Shown: positions 1 through 12,586, counted from the first letter of the stretch. The stretch: 64,000 nt of DNA from Hippopus hippopus (GCA_946811185.2 OX328097.1:56201063-56265062), one strand, 5' to 3'. Numbers and translations are program-made. Notes: generated by a model from the sequence alone, not told the origin.

Positions 1-421
1 GGGGGGGGGGGGGGGGGTGAAAGTTGACATTGAAAAGGAAAAACCATAATGGCAATAAAGAAGTTGCCTGCTGTTGGGCTTGTACCCATATTCTTCAAAA
101 CCATAGTGAGAGACTCTACCAACTGAGCTATCAAACTAAGTAATATTTTTCTGTGTTACAAATGTATGTATACTTTATTATGCTATAAAAATTATTGTAC
201 TGATATCTAACAAAATAGGAAGTTTTACAGTAAAATTTAAAAAGACATATTGTGATTCCTCATGCTTTCTACATGGACATGTATTTTTTTCAATGTTTTG
301 ATTTTAGAGCCATTTTGGCATGTTAGAAAGAATAAGCTTTTGTTGAAATTGTCAAAAGGTCTTTTAAAATTAAATCTAGGTGAATGCCTCTTTAAGATGT
401 TTTATTATTTTTGTGTTATAG
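1..421 (+). other. AKT intron, 3' part
   Basis: The window opens on a run of 17 G, followed by AT-rich sequence with no coding potential I can support. It ends in a T-rich acceptor tract closing with 'tgttatag' directly before the first AKT exon. Confidence 0.6.
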
Positions 422-562
<141 letters not shown>

Positions 563-585
563 TAGACACTGATTACTGGCAGTTG

Positions 586-804
586 TACAACTTTACTAGA
601 CATGAAAATTTAGCACCCATCACATTTGAAAGTGCTTGCAGACAAGTTCGATATGACTTAAATGATAGATGTTTACTCTTTTATAGACAACATCTATCAT
701 TTGATGGAGTAGAAAGAGTAGAAAACATGGTGGGAAGTAGAGAAAATGCTGGTTACCAACTTAACCAGCATTTTCTTCTATTTCCACAATGTTTTCAAAA
801 GCTG
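586..804 (-). repeat. TTAA-hairpin MITE copy, truncated by a HINE-like element
   Basis: Reverse-oriented copy. The 'agaaaatgctggttacc' hairpin arm is seen with a partly duplicated centre. The element is cut off at 'gttttcaaaagctg', where 'tttttagctccactgg' begins, so the Helitron-like element inserted later. Confidence 0.6.
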
Positions 805-3014
805 TTTTTAGCTCCACTGGCCAAAGGCCAGCGGGCTTATGTCATGGCCTGTTGTCCGTCGTGCGTCCGTCAGTCCGTCCGTGCGTCCGTCCATCCGTCC
901 GTGCGTTAACTTTTTTTTAAAACGTCTTCTTCTCTGAAACTACCCATCCAATTTTGATGAAACTTCACAGAAATGATCCTGCCATGGTCCTCTTCAGAAT
1001 TTCTTGAAAGAATTTAATTCCTTCAAAAACTCTGGTTGCCATGGCAACAAAACTGAAAAATTTTGAAAATCTTTGAAAATCTTCTTGTCTGAAACCGTAA
1101 GGCCAAGGGCTACCAAATTTGGCATGTAGCTTTATCTAGTGGACCTCTACCAAGTTTCTTCAATTTATAGCCCTGGGGTCAAAATTGGCCCCGCCCCGGG
1201 GGTCACAAGTTTTACATGGGCTTATTTAGGGAGAACTTTAAAATTCCTCTTCTACCTAGCCATGGGGCCTAGGGCGACCAAATTTGGCATGTAGCTTTAT
1301 ATAGTGGACCTGTACCAAGGGTGTCCAAATTACAGCTGAGGGTCAAATTTGACTTCGCCCGGGGGGGTAACATGTTTTACATGGGCGGGCTTATATAGGA
1401 AAATCTTTCGCATCTAGCTATAAGGGCTAGGGCTATCAAATTTTGCATTTAGCTTTATCTAGGGGGTCTCTATCAAGGGTGCCCAAATTATAGCCCAGGG
1501 GGTCAAATGTAACCCCACCCCAGGGGGTCACAAGTTCTACATTGTCTTATATAAGGAAACTTTAATAATCTACTTGTACATAGCCATATTTAGGCCTAGG
1601 GCTACCAAATTTTGCATCTAACTCTATATAATGGGCCTCTACCAAGAGGGCCCAAATTTTAACTTTGGGGGTCAAGTTTGACTCCACACCAGGGGTCACA
1701 AGTTTTACATTGGCTTTTATAGTGAAAACTTGATAAACCTGTGTCATGGATCACATATTTTACAGGGCCTTTTATTCAGCAAACTTGTTTTACATGACTT
1801 TTTATTGGGCAAGATTAAAAAATCTTTTTGTTTATAACCACACATTCTAGTTTCATATTGTAGGTCTGGGGTCAAAATTGCCTTCATTCCAGGGATCGCA
1901 AGTTTAACATGGGCTTCAAAATATTGTCACTTCAATTTAAACATTAATCAAGGGAAATAACTCTTTTTATGAAAGATAAAGTTCATTACTATTTACCTCC
2001 CTTGATTATCAAGCTGCAGTGATACATGATTGGTGCTAGACAAGTTTTTTAGCTCCACTGGCCGAAGGCCAGCAGGCTTATGTTATGGCCCGTTGTGCGT
2101 CCATCTGTATGTTAACTTTTTAGCTCACTTGAGCACAACGTGCTCAAGGGGAGCTTTTAGGATCACCTGGTGTGCGTCGTGTGTCGTCAACAATTCTTTA
2201 AACATCAACTCCTCCTAAACCACTGGGCGGATTTGGACCAAACTTGGCTGGAATGTTCCTTGGAAGGTCCTCTTTAAAAACTGTTCACAGAATTTGATTC
2301 CATCAAAAACTCTGGTTGCCATTGCAACCAAATGGAATTTTTTAGGGAATTCTTTAAAAATCTTCTCCTCTGAAACCACAGGTCAGATTTTGAAATAATT
2401 TCACAGATATGCTCCTTGGGTGACCCTTTTTAAAAATTGTTCGTAAAATTTTGATCCGTCAAAAAATGTGGCTCTGGTCAATGGGGGCTTCTTGCACCAT
2501 ATAGAAATGAAGGAATTCTTCAAAATTCTTCTTCTCTGAAACCGATGGTCAGATTTCGAAATAATTTCACAGGATTGTTCCTTGGGTGACCCTTTTCAAA
2601 AACTGTTCGTAAAATTTTGATCCATCAAAAAACGTGGCTCTGGTGAATGGGGGCTTCTTGCACTATACAGAAATGAAGGAATTCTTTAAAAATCTTCTCC
2701 TCTCATGGGTTTCATGTTTTACAGGGCTTTTCATTGAGAAAAATTTGAAAATCTTCTTGTTTATAACATTCAAGAACTGAATTATTTGGTATGGAGCTTT
2801 ATATTGTGGACCTCCACCAGGATTCAAATAATTATAGCTTTGCGATCAAAATTGGCTTTGCCCATGGATCACAACTTTCTCGTAGGATTAGATAGAAAAA
2901 TGTTTGCATGTCCTCGTGTTTGAAATCAATTTGCTGAATATTGTAATGTTTGGCTTGTAGTGTTTTTACTTAATAGCCAGTGGAGCGATACAGGGCCATC
3001 ATGGCCCTCTTGTT
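805..3014 (+). mobile_element. Composite Helitron/HINE-like element, 'agctccactggcc' family
   Basis: Begins tttttagctccactggcc with a CGTCCGTC microsatellite. The body is about 170 bp degenerate units ('caagttttacatgggctta', 'ctaccaaatttggcatgtag'). A second start of the same family occurs at about 2043. A start of a different family ('agctcacttgagcacaacgtg') occurs at about 2118. The right end is 'agccagtggagcgatacagg' followed by a gggccatcatggccc hairpin and 'ctcttgttc'. The left ~450 bp closely matches the copy at 28705. A small inverted repeat ('taatcaagggaaataa' / 'ttacctcccttgatta') sits at 1945-2013. Confidence 0.65.
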
Positions 3015-3692
3015 CTTGGGAGGCGAAAGGTATAGCAACCATGTTTCATAGTTTGAAAACCATAAGTATGTATGTGTTAATCCCTGTTGTAAACAGCAGC
3101 TTGTCATTAGAGGCCAACATTGTTTATTTCCTTGCAACTGTTTAAGACAAATTTGCACCCTATTTTACGTTGTAGATTTTTGGTGTCATAATTTTCTCAG
3201 ATTATTGTCACTGTAAAATTGAAGTATTTAAGATTTATCTTGATTGGCAGTGAGTCCTGTTATTAAGAGCTACTTGTCTGAAGAGGCCAGCAAGCTTTTT
3301 TTTTCCTTGGTAAACCTTGTTTTATTTTACCACCTTTAAGGTGTGCTTTGTAGATTATATTTCCCATTATTTTCTCAGGTTATTTCTACAATAGAGCTGC
3401 AGTACTGAAAATTTGTCTCCCTTGCAGTTATAATACATGTAGTAATTTTCTTATATATATTTAACTTTCAGTCATTCAAGGCCATAGCCAGCCTTTTTTA
3501 AAAACTAATTCTTGAGTTTGACTAGAAGCATTTTAATGGACAATGTGTATCAAGATCAGACTGCAAGTTCTGTATAGTTTGACCTTGGATCATCTGTGTT
3601 GTCCGATTTGACGAACCTTTTCTTGAAAATAGAACTTTGAATGGCCAATATCTGAGATTAAGGACTTAGCTGTATACCATATGTATTTAAAG
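3015..3692 (+). other. AKT intron, low-repeat AT-rich segment
   Basis: No gene seen. It contains a decayed copy of the 'agatcagactgcac' palindromic repeat near 3550-3600. The acceptor before the next exon, 'atgtatttaaag', has an unusually poor pyrimidine tract. Confidence 0.5.
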
Positions 3693-3907
3693 GTGCTAGA
3701 AGATAATGACTATGGGCGAGCAGTAGATTGGTGGGGTACAGGGGTGGTGATGTACGAAATGATGTGCGGGAGATTACCATTCTACAATAGAGATCATGAT
3801 GTACTTTTTGAACTCATCTTACTTCAACAAGTCAAGTTCCCCAGAACACTTTCTGAGGATGCAAAAAGTTTACTTGGTGGAATGCTTATTAAAAATCCTA
3901 AAGAACG
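3693..3907 (+). CDS. AKT: AKT kinase-domain exon (C-lobe)
   Basis: This 215 nt exon enters in phase 0 and leaves with two extra bases. It begins [20 protein letters not shown] and continues [20 protein letters not shown], ending in NPKER. This is the AKT C-lobe: the helix F DxWxxG motif, the CGRLPFYN loop, and the start of the segment before LGG. The usual DWWGLGVV reads DWWGTGVV here, a conservative-looking change in helix F. It is followed by a good donor, 'gtaagc'. The acceptor is weak, but phase and protein continuity with the flanking exons are exact. Confidence 0.95.
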
Positions 3908-4426
3908 GTAAGCTTTAAAACTATGCAACCGCAAATATTGATTTTTGCTGATTTTGTGGCTAGATAAATCGTTTATCCATGACAAAATTCTGGACTTGTT
4001 CAAAATTAAAGCTTCTTGTCAAAATACAGTTTGTCAGAGTTCACTGATATTTGGCATTAAAAATACTTGATAAGATATGCTTGTATTCATTTACATCTTG
4101 ACATGTCTAAAAGATAAAAGGGGGAAGCCTTTTTTTTTTTTGTCTTCAATGAAATTTTATTTTAGTAAAAGCTTCTTAGGTTGAATGTCAATGCCATTTA
4201 CATGCATGGCACATTTCTTGGTCCTGCAGTGAAGCAACGCATGGCCATCATGGCCTTCTTGTCTTAGCAAAGCAGATAGTGTAGACCAAAGACCAGACTG
4301 CACATTTTGTAGTCTGATCTTGATCTACACAGGGTGCAAAGGAAATTAAAGTTGTGAAAGGCCCATAACAGGCTAGTGTTGTTCTTTCCATGCAAAGAGC
4401 TAAGAATAATTTCACTGTTTTTCCAG
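3908..4426 (+). other. AKT intron
   Basis: Short AT-rich intron. A palindromic repeat copy lies at about 4262-4330 ('agaccagactgcac' / 'gtctgatcttgatctacac'). The acceptor is 'cactgtttttccag'. Confidence 0.6.
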
Positions 4427-4514
4427 TCTCGGTGGAAGTGAAGAAGATGTCAAAGAAATTGTATCGCATCCTTTCTTCAAGGAGATCAACTGGCAGGATC
4501 TTGTTGAGAAAAAG
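4427..4514 (+). CDS. AKT: AKT exon, end of kinase domain
   Basis: This 88 nt exon contributes one base to a split Arg codon, then [20 protein letters not shown] and NWQDLVEKK. It matches the AKT segment 'LGGGSEDAKEIMQHRFF...VYEKK' that closes the kinase domain. It ends exactly at a codon boundary before 'gtgagt'. Phase 0 here is what allows either downstream terminal exon to be joined in frame. Confidence 0.95.
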
Positions 4515-5230
4515 GTGAGTTAGAGCACTAGATAGACCTGTGTGCTGTGACCTTTCTTATTAACTTCGACCTTGAACTTGTATGCTCTAGTAATCATATT
4601 AATTTTCCCTTTTTCAGTAGAAGTAGTGATAAAAACAATGTTAAAAAATAAAATCATTTTTCTGAATGAAAAGCAGGTGATTATTTTTTCCTATTATATT
4701 TTCAAAGGCTTTATTCCTCAGGGTTATTTAAACTTGGATTGTTTTGTGCAGGGTTAACTCATAACATCCTACAAAAGCAGCAGCACGGACTTTGAAAACA
4801 TCACTGTTAAACATGGACAATTAGCTTGAATTGAGTTTGATAGATAATACATTTTAAAAACATCAATACAAAAAAAGAAATTGTTTGTAAATTTTCTGCT
4901 TCACATAAAAACATCATTTTGGGATGGTATTGTGTAGATCCTTGATGAAGTTTTGATGATTTCCATAAAATCAAAATTGTTACATTCAGGCAACTTTGGG
5001 GATATTCTGGATCCCAGTACTGTATTGCTTGCCAGGAAAATCTTCAAAACTTTATATTGTGAAACTGTTAGCACTTTATGTCATAGTCGTTGAAAGAGTG
5101 AATTTAGGAGAAAGCAGGAGCACGTAGTGAACCAATTTCAAATGTGTTTGAAATTGATATGAATATTTGTTGATATTGTCAATTATTTTGTTTTAAAGAA
5201 AAGTTTGACTGAGTTAAAAGCAACCCACAA
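4515..5230 (+). other. Start of the 19 kb AKT intron
   Basis: No gene, RNA or clear mobile element seen in this AT-rich stretch. Confidence 0.4.
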
Positions 5231-5460
5231 TTAACCCTTTACCAAACAATCCTTAGTTTTTACGACCCTGAGATAGAAGCTTTTTGAGAACATTGTTGGA
5301 AAAGGAGAAAATGCTGGTAACCAGCATTTTCTCCTTTTCCCCACAATGTTTTCTACCCTGCTGGAAACAAATTTCAATTTTTGAGTTATGTTTATTTTGT
5401 CGTCTGCAAGTGCTTTCAATTTGGACCAGTCTAAAATTTTGTCATTTGGTAAAGAGTTAA
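5231..5460 (+). mobile_element. TTAA-hairpin MITE, intact reference copy
   Basis: This is the best type copy (230 bp). End A reads ttaaccctttaccaaacaa and end B reads tttggtaaagagttaa, giving short imperfect inverted ends with TTAA at both borders. The centre is an essentially perfect hairpin, ggaaaaggagaaaatgctgg facing its complement. The end A half is ~85 bp and the end B half ~145 bp, so the element is asymmetric and orientable. TTAA borders plus a CCCTTT start resemble piggyBac-type termini. No transposase is present. Confidence 0.75.
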
Positions 5461-5620
5461 AATTTGTTTCTATATGATCTGAGTAAAAAAGTCACTTGAC
5501 ATAGAATAGAATAATGTGTAAAATCACACAGGCATACAAGCTTTTTAAGCCCACAAAAACACATTGAATGCTGCTTTGTTTCTTTTTCTTTGCACAATCT
5601 GTAACTTAATACTAATTCTA

Positions 5621-5811
5621 TAACAAACAACAAAATTTTAGACTTGTCCAAACTCAAAGCATTTACAAACAACAAATTAAATATGACTCAAAAAACAGAA
5701 TTTCTATTTTAATGGATTGAAAACATGGTTGAAATTCTCCCTTTCCCACAATGTTTTCAAAAGCCTTTTACCACAGGGTTGTTAAAACATGAATATGTGG
5801 TAAAAAATTAA
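5621..5811 (-). mobile_element. TTAA-hairpin MITE copy (reverse, hairpin partly deleted)
   Basis: Runs from end B ('aacaaacaacaaaattttag') to end A ('gaatatgtggtaaaaaatta'). The central arm is shortened. Confidence 0.6.
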
Positions 5812-5936
5812 AGCAGGGAAAATAGGAAAAGTATCCATTGGAGTGTTATAGACAGCTGCAGGTTTAGGTATTGGACTGATGCAAGAGTGACTGGTTGATT
5901 CTGATTGGGATTGTATTCTACTAAATTGTATAATTC

Positions 5937-6159
5937 AACAACTGACAACAAAATTTTCAACTTGTTCATATTCAAAGAATTTGCAGAGGTGAAAGTACAT
6001 TATTGCTCAAATGATGGCGATTGTCTATGAAATTGTAGAAAATGATGTAGGAAAAGGAGAAAATGCTGATTACCAGCATTTTCTCCTTTTACCTTAGTTT
6101 ATTTAAAAACATTTTTCCTCATGGTAGTGAAAACACATGGTTGTTTGGTTAAGGATCAA
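5937..6159 (-). mobile_element. TTAA-hairpin MITE copy (reverse)
   Basis: The hairpin 'aggagaaaatgctgattacc' is well kept. The end A border has decayed to 'ggttaaggatcaa'. Confidence 0.6.
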
Positions 6160-7131
6160 CACATTTCATATATTACAAAGATTTGCAGCAGACAACTTTG
6201 AAAATCATCCTAGTAAAATATGGCATCATAATGGATTAGGATGTGATGGATGAATACATATTTCCGAAAGTATTCTGTTGCAAGACAGAAAAAAAATGGA
6301 AATGTGTTAAACTGCCCATTATAAGCATATAAAAAGATAAACACAAGAACAAGTAGTTTTTTTTTCATCAAAAATTCAGTTGTGGGCTGCTTTGTGATGA
6401 CATGTGGACAAAATGTAAATATTTTAAATTTTAACCAAAACAAAAACTGAAAATTCTTAACTTTATTTGAAATACAGAATTCACATTCTGTAGTAGGCAT
6501 TGCAAAACAAAAAGAACTTGGAAAGCAGTTGAAATAATCTGTCATTTAGTTATTTCTTTTGTTTTCTTTTTTACCATTAGCGTTCTAAATTAGTGAATTG
6601 TACAGTGTCAATTGGAAAAACAGATGATAGACTGCAATTTCAAGATAGTTTTGGAGATGTAACAAAATAGCGGAAAATGTTGAGCCAAGATCAGACTGCA
6701 TGTTCTGTGCAGTCTTATCTTAATCTACACTGTCAGTAAAGGCAACTTAAGCTGAGTCAAGTGCAGTAAGGGTTAGATACTTTCTTTGTTCAAATTATTA
6801 CTATCAATTATTTGTGTAAAAGTTTTCTTTATTTCTTGAACCACAACTCATAGTAGTGGATATCTTGACGCATTTAATCAGATAAAAAAGCACTCCGAGA
6901 ACACAGTTTTAGAATTGTGACAATAAATGCTCACACTCGATTCTTTTGTAAACATCTAACATCCTTGAAAGTTTACTTTGGGTTTTCCGCAACTTACCTC
7001 ATATTGCTAATTAGCCTGAGACCTTTTTCCCATATTTAGAATAATATTTCATACTTGTGAATAGAGTACTGTATTACTATTCTATACTTGAGTCCAATGC
7101 CGTACAGGCAAATAAAGTACATTGAATTTCA
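6160..7131 (+). other. AKT intron, mostly unique
   Basis: No gene seen. A copy of the short palindromic repeat ('aagatcagactgcatgttct') lies at 6684-6735. Confidence 0.4.
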
Positions 7132-7335
7132 TTAACTCTTTACCAGATGATAACATTTTAGACTGTCGGTATTGAACGTATGTGTGGACAACAATTCATA
7201 TAAGGTTCAAATGATGACATTTATCTTTGAAGGGTTGAAAACATTGTAGAAAAAAGAGGAAATGCTGATATACAGAATTTTCTTGCTAAGCCTCATGGCT
7301 TTTCGAAAAGTCTTATTCTGTAGGGTTTTTAGCCG
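7132..7335 (-). repeat. TTAA-hairpin MITE, degraded
   Basis: Starts 'ttaactctttaccag'. A partial arm 'gaggaaatgctgatatacag' is visible and the right end is lost. Confidence 0.45.
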
Positions 7336-7579
7336 AGTGACAAAAAGGAGAAAAATTTGTGGGGAAAGGAAAGTACTCTTTTTGAAATGCTTGGCAAAAA
7401 TTAACATGAAAGTTGCAGTCAGCTGTGACAAGCTTGGCTCTTTTCCTGTAATATTTTTATATTTTTGCCTGTATTTTGAATGCATAACAAAGTAAGGCAC
7501 GATACCATGCAGTTGGTTTATTCTCATTGCCATCTTTTGATTGTCCACTGCATATAAATTGTCATCAATATAGTAGTGC

Positions 7580-7808
7580 TTAACCCTTTACCACACAATC
7601 CAGAGTTTTAACGACCTTGAAAAAAAAGACCTCTGAAAACATAGTGGGAAAAGGAGAAAATGCTGGTTACCAGCATTTTTCCTTTTTCCTACAATGTTAT
7701 ATACCTATTCAAAGACAAATACTATCATTTGAAAAACGTGTAATTTGCCATCTGTGAATATCTTCAGTGTGGACTAGTACAAAATTTTGTCTTGTAGGAA
7801 AGGGTTAA
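7580..7808 (+). mobile_element. TTAA-hairpin MITE, intact copy
   Basis: 229 bp, from 'ttaaccctttaccacacaa' to 'ggaaagggttaa', with the hairpin around 'aaatgctggttaccagcatt'. Confidence 0.7.
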
Positions 7809-8004
7809 GCAAGCTTTACTCTAGTTTGAAGACTTCTGAAGCACACACAAACTGGCCTGTATTAAAACCTGAATAAATAGAAAGTAAGGCACTTGAAATT
7901 TCCATGTGATGCTGTGTTCAAATGACTTACTACAGAGGCAAAGTGGTCTGTTCATGGAATAAGATGAGCCTGTTACAAGATGATCTGTATTTTAATCTGT
8001 GTGG

Positions 8005-8145
8005 CTCAAATGATGAAACATGTTACTGAAAGAGAAGAAAACATTTTTGGAAATTGAGAAATCGCTGGTTACCAGCATTCTCTCTTTTTTTTACAATATT
8101 TCCAAAATCTTTCCAAGGGGCTGTAAAAGTTAAAATTGTTTAGTA
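8005..8145 (-). repeat. TTAA-hairpin MITE, partial
   Basis: 'gtggctcaaatgatgaaaca' followed by a decayed hairpin ('atcgctggttaccagcatt'). The outer ends are not recognisable. Confidence 0.45.
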
Positions 8146-8290
8146 AAGTAATAACAGAAAGTGAAAAAAAACCCAAAAAACCCTAGGTTGTAGTGTAAAA
8201 TTTGGCCAGAGATGTATCAGATATTTTGATAATGATTTAGAACAGCACGTCTTGATTGCCAGAGTCTTGATTTCAAACTTGGATTTTTTT

Positions 8291-10934
8291 TTTTAGCTCA
8301 CCTGAGCACAAAGTGCTCAAGGTGAGCTTTTGTGATCGCCCAATGTCTGTTGTCTGTCGTCCACAATTTCTTTAAAACATCTTCTCCTCCTAAACTGCTG
8401 GGCCAATCTTGATGAAACTTGGCAGGGATGTTCCTTGGGTGAAGCTCTACCAAAGTTGTTCAAGAGATTAATTCCACCCATAACTCTGGTTGCCATGGCA
8501 ACAAAAAGGCAAAAATAGCAAACTCTTTGAAAATCTTCTTCTCTGAAACTAGAAGGCGTAGAGCTTTGATATTTGGTATGTAGCATCTCCTAATGGACCT
8601 CTACCAAGTTTGTTCATATGATACCCCTGGGGTCAAAACTGGCCCCACCCCGGGGGTCACAAGTTCTAACATAGGAACAAAGAAGGAAAACTTTAAAATT
8701 CTTCTTCTCTGAAACTGGAAGGCGTGGAGCTTTGATATTTGGCATCTAGCGTCTCTTAGTGGACATCTACCAAGTTTGTTTATATGATACCCCTGGGGTC
8801 AAAACTTGCCCTGTCCCTGGGGTCACAAGTTCGAACATAGGAATAAAGAAGAAAAACTTTAAAATTCTTCTTCTCTGAAACTTGAAGGCGTAGAGTTTTG
8901 ATATTTGGCATCTAGCATCTCCTAGTGGACCTCTACCAAGTTTGTTCATATGATACCCCTGGGGTCAAAACTGGCCCTGCCGCGGGTGTCACAAGTTTGA
9001 ACATAGGAACAAAGAAGGAAAACTTTGAAATTCTTCTTTTCTGAAACTAGAAGGTGTAGAGCTTTGATATTTGGTATGTAGCATCTCCTAGTGGACCTCT
9101 ACCAAGTTTGTTCATACAATGCCCCTAGGGTCAAAACTGGCCCCGCCCCGGGGGTCACAAGTTCTAACATAGGAACAAAGAAGGAAAACTTTAAAATTCT
9201 TCTTTTCTGAAACTGGAAGGCATAAAGCTTTGATATTTGGTATGTATTGAACCTGTTCTAAGTTTTTAGTCCACCTGAGCACAACGTGTTCAGTGAGTTC
9301 AAAATTGGGTCACCTGGGGTCATAAACTAGGTCACTAGGTCAAATTAAAGAAATACCTTGTGGGCACTCTAGAGGCCACATTTTTTGCTCAATTGACTTG
9401 AAAATTGGTCAGAATGTTTGTCTTGATAAAATCTCACATGAGTCTGAATTTGGGTCAACTGGGGTCATAAACTAGGTCACCAGGTCAAATTAAAGAAATA
9501 CCTTGTGGGCACTCTAGAGGCCACATTTATTGTTCAATTGATTTGAAAATTGGGCAAAATGTTTGTCTTGATGAAATCTAGGATGAGTTCAAAATTGGGT
9601 CACCTGGGGTGGTAATCTAGGTCACTAGGTCAAATTAAATACCTTGAGGACACTCTAGAGGCCACATTTCTTGCTCAGTTGACTTGAAAATTGGTCAGAA
9701 TGTTTGTCTTGATGAAATATCGGATGAGTTTGAAATTGGGTCACCTGGGGTCATAAACTAGGTCACTTGGTCAAATTAAAGAAATACATTTTGGGCACTC
9801 TAGAGGCTACATTTATTGCTCAAATGACTTGAAAATTATTCAGAATGTTTGTCTTGATAAATTTTCAGATGAGTTCTAAATTGGTCATGTTGGGTCAAAA
9901 ACTAGGTCACTAGGTCAAATTAAAGAAATACTTTGTGGGCACTCTATAGGCCACATTTTTTTGCTCAATTAACTTGAAAATTGGTCAGAATGTTTGTCTT
10001 GATGAAATCTCACATGAGTCTGAATTTTGGTCAACTGGGATCATAAACTAGGTCACTAGGTCAACTGAAAGAAATACCTTGAGGGCACTCTAGAGGCCAC
10101 ATTTCTTGCTCAGTTGACTTGAAAATTGGTCAGAATGTTTGTCTTGATGGAATATCGGATGAGTTTGATAATGGGTCCCCAAGGGTCATAAACTAAGTCA
10201 CTTGGTCAAATTAAAGAAATACCTTTTGGGCACTCTAGAGGCCACATTTATTGCTCATATGACTTGAAAATTATTCAGAATGTTTGTCTTGATAAATTTT
10301 CAGATGAGATCTAAATTGGGTGATGTAGGGTCATAAATTAGGTCACCAGATTAAATTAAAGAAATACTTTGTGGGTACTTTAGAGGCCACATTTTATGCT
10401 CAACTGACTTGAAAATTGGTCAGAATGTTTGTCTTGATGAAATCTCACATGAGTCTGAATTTTGGTCAACTGGGATCATAAACTAGGTCACTAGGTCAAC
10501 TTAAAGAAATACCTTGTGGGCATTCTGGAGGCCACATTTCTTGCTCAATTGACTTGAAAATTGGTCAGAATGTTTGTCCTGATGAAATATCGGATGAGTT
10601 GGAAATTGGGTCACCTGGGGTCATAAACTAAGTCACTTCTTGGTCAAATTAAAGAAATACCTTGTGGGCACTCTAGAGGCCACATTTATTGTTCAATTAA
10701 CTTGAAAACTGTTCAGAATGTTTGTCTTGATAAATTTTTTGATGGGTTCTAAATTGGGTCACGTGGGGTCATAAACTAGGTCACTAGGTCAACTTACGGA
10801 AATTCCTTGTGGATGCCCTAGAGGCCACATTTTAAGCTCAGTTGACCTGACAATTGGTCAATTATGCAAGTGGAGTGAAATTTCGCCTATTGACTCAGGT
10901 GAGGGATCCATGGCCATCATGGCCCTCTTGTTTT
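8291..10934 (+). mobile_element. Helitron/HINE-like element, 'agctcacctgagcac' family, two fused arrays
   Basis: Starts ttttagctcacctgagcac with a subterminal hairpin (gctcacctgagcac...gtgctcaaggtgagc). It ends with a gggatccatggccatcatgg-type hairpin and 'ccctcttgtttt'. Inside, about four ~177 bp units ('ctctgaaactggaaggcgt', 'caagtttgttcatatgat') occupy ~8520-9250. A second, nested element start ('agtccacctgagcacaacg') follows at ~9263. About eleven ~145 bp units ('ggtcataaactaggtcact', 'gcactctagaggccacatt') occupy 9290-10860. Terminal hairpins with central tandem units are typical of non-autonomous Helitron relatives. No Rep/helicase ORF is present. Confidence 0.7.
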
Positions 10935-11209
10935 CAAAGCTATTATGATATTTGTAAATGGCATCCCTTCACAGTGCTAAGTGCTAAAGATTTTAGGAGT
11001 TAAGTTTAGTTGAAAAGTCTGCAATTTAGTATGTGAAGAGCTGAAATAATGTAAACAGAACATGTTGGATGCTTCACTTTTTGTCCATTAACACTTGACC
11101 AACAAACCAGTGTTTTAAGGACCATGTGGTAGATGCTTTTTGAAAAAGTTGCTGTTCTTTACCATTCTGCAGGTGAAAATCTATTATTTATATGCCGGGA
11201 GTAACATAC

Positions 11210-11605
11210 TGTTTATGTCCTGATAGTCTGTACTCCTCTGTTAGCAGTATAGTGTCTGTTCCATATCTTTGAGCCCCATGCCTGATTTTAAAAATATTTC
11301 ATACATAAGTGCATCTTAATGAGACGACATGCAAAGTGGAGGTTTCAGATGCCAGGTATCAAGGTCATACCTGGTGAATTAAAGGTCACATATTTTTAAG
11401 TTGAATTGGCTCCATATCTCCAGATATCCTGATCTGAACTTGAACTTTTTTACACATGGGTTTACCTTAACCATATGACATACAAAGAAGAGGTTTCAGA
11501 CTTCAGGCTTCAAGTTCAAGGTCACAGTAAGAAGTCAAAGGTCACAATGCTTTTGATGGCTTCCTTTGGGTATATATTATCACACTTTGCAGAGCTCTTG
11601 TTTTA
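11210..11605 (+). mobile_element. Helitron-like fragment
   Basis: Contains 'ccatatctttgagcccc', paired 'gaggtttcaga' units, 'tcaaggtcacagtaagaag', and an end 'tttgcagagctcttgtttt'. It looks like the right half of another tandem-unit element. The left end is not identified. Confidence 0.4.
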
Positions 11606-11948
11606 GTATTATCATGTGCACTTTGAAAGATTCCCATGGGTATATGTATTAATCGCCAATAACTGCCTACCCCATAATTATGCAATATCATAACGAACCC
11701 TTACAATTTAGAAACAGCCCTTGAGACTAATAGAAACTACATGTATGTGTCACATTAAATGCATATTAAATTGCATCAAAATTCATCCACATGATAGATT
11801 CATTTAGATGTAGAAAGTATACTTGCATAGGAAGTTTGTAAATTTGCATATTGTGAAAACATGGGTACAATGGGAGGAACTGCTCATAATGAGAAATATC
11901 TCCTTCTGGCACGATGACTTCACATCATCATTAAATTTTAGTAGTGTA

Positions 11949-12176
11949 TCAATTCCTTACCAAATGATACAATCTTAAATTCATCTGATTTGATTTTATT
12001 TTACAGATTGCTAGTTAATTTTGCTCAAATAATGTGATTTGTGTTTGAAAAGGGTAGAAAAAATCATGGGAAAAGGAGAAAATGCTTGTTGCCTACGTTT
12101 TTTTACTTATCCCAAAAGCCTTTTAAATAAAAAAACTTTCTTGCGCATGAGGACGGAAAATTTTGTGAAGGGTTAA
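11949..12176 (-). mobile_element. TTAA-hairpin MITE copy, degraded
   Basis: 'ttccttaccaaatgatac' to 'gtgaagggttaa'. The left hairpin arm is kept and the right arm is lost. Confidence 0.5.
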
Positions 12177-12221
12177 CCTTGTCTCATGTTGGTTTTCAAT
12201 ATGTTATAAGGACGTTTTTTG

Positions 12222-12443
12222 TAGACCAAATAACATAATTTTGGCATTGCCCAAATTGAAAGCATTTGCAGACAACGAAATAAATGCAGATCAAATTATT
12301 ATTTCTGTCTTTTATATGGTAGAAAACATTGTGGGAAAAGGAGAAAATGCTGGTTATCAGCATTTTCTCTTTTTCCCACAATGTTTTCAAAAGTGTTTTT
12401 ACACCATGTCATTAAAACTTAGGATTGTATAGTAAAGGGTTAA
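12222..12443 (-). mobile_element. TTAA-hairpin MITE copy
   Basis: Well preserved: 'aaattgaaagcatttgcag', the hairpin 'gagaaaatgctggttatcag', and an end A border 'tagtaaagggttaa'. Confidence 0.65.
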
Positions 12444-12586
12444 AGTTTTCTACTCAAAATTTGTATCAAGGGGTAAAAGAACAAATTATTATTATGTTGT
12501 ACAATAGCTTGGCATGACACAGTGTGTGCATTAGGAGAAAGTATAACAACTTCATTCATATTTAATTTTCATACATGTAGTGATTT

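Noticed and set aside
9290..10860. Regular repeats resembling an array with spacers
   Set aside because: Units are ~145 bp and contiguous with no unique spacers, so this is a tandem array in a Helitron-like element, not a CRISPR array.
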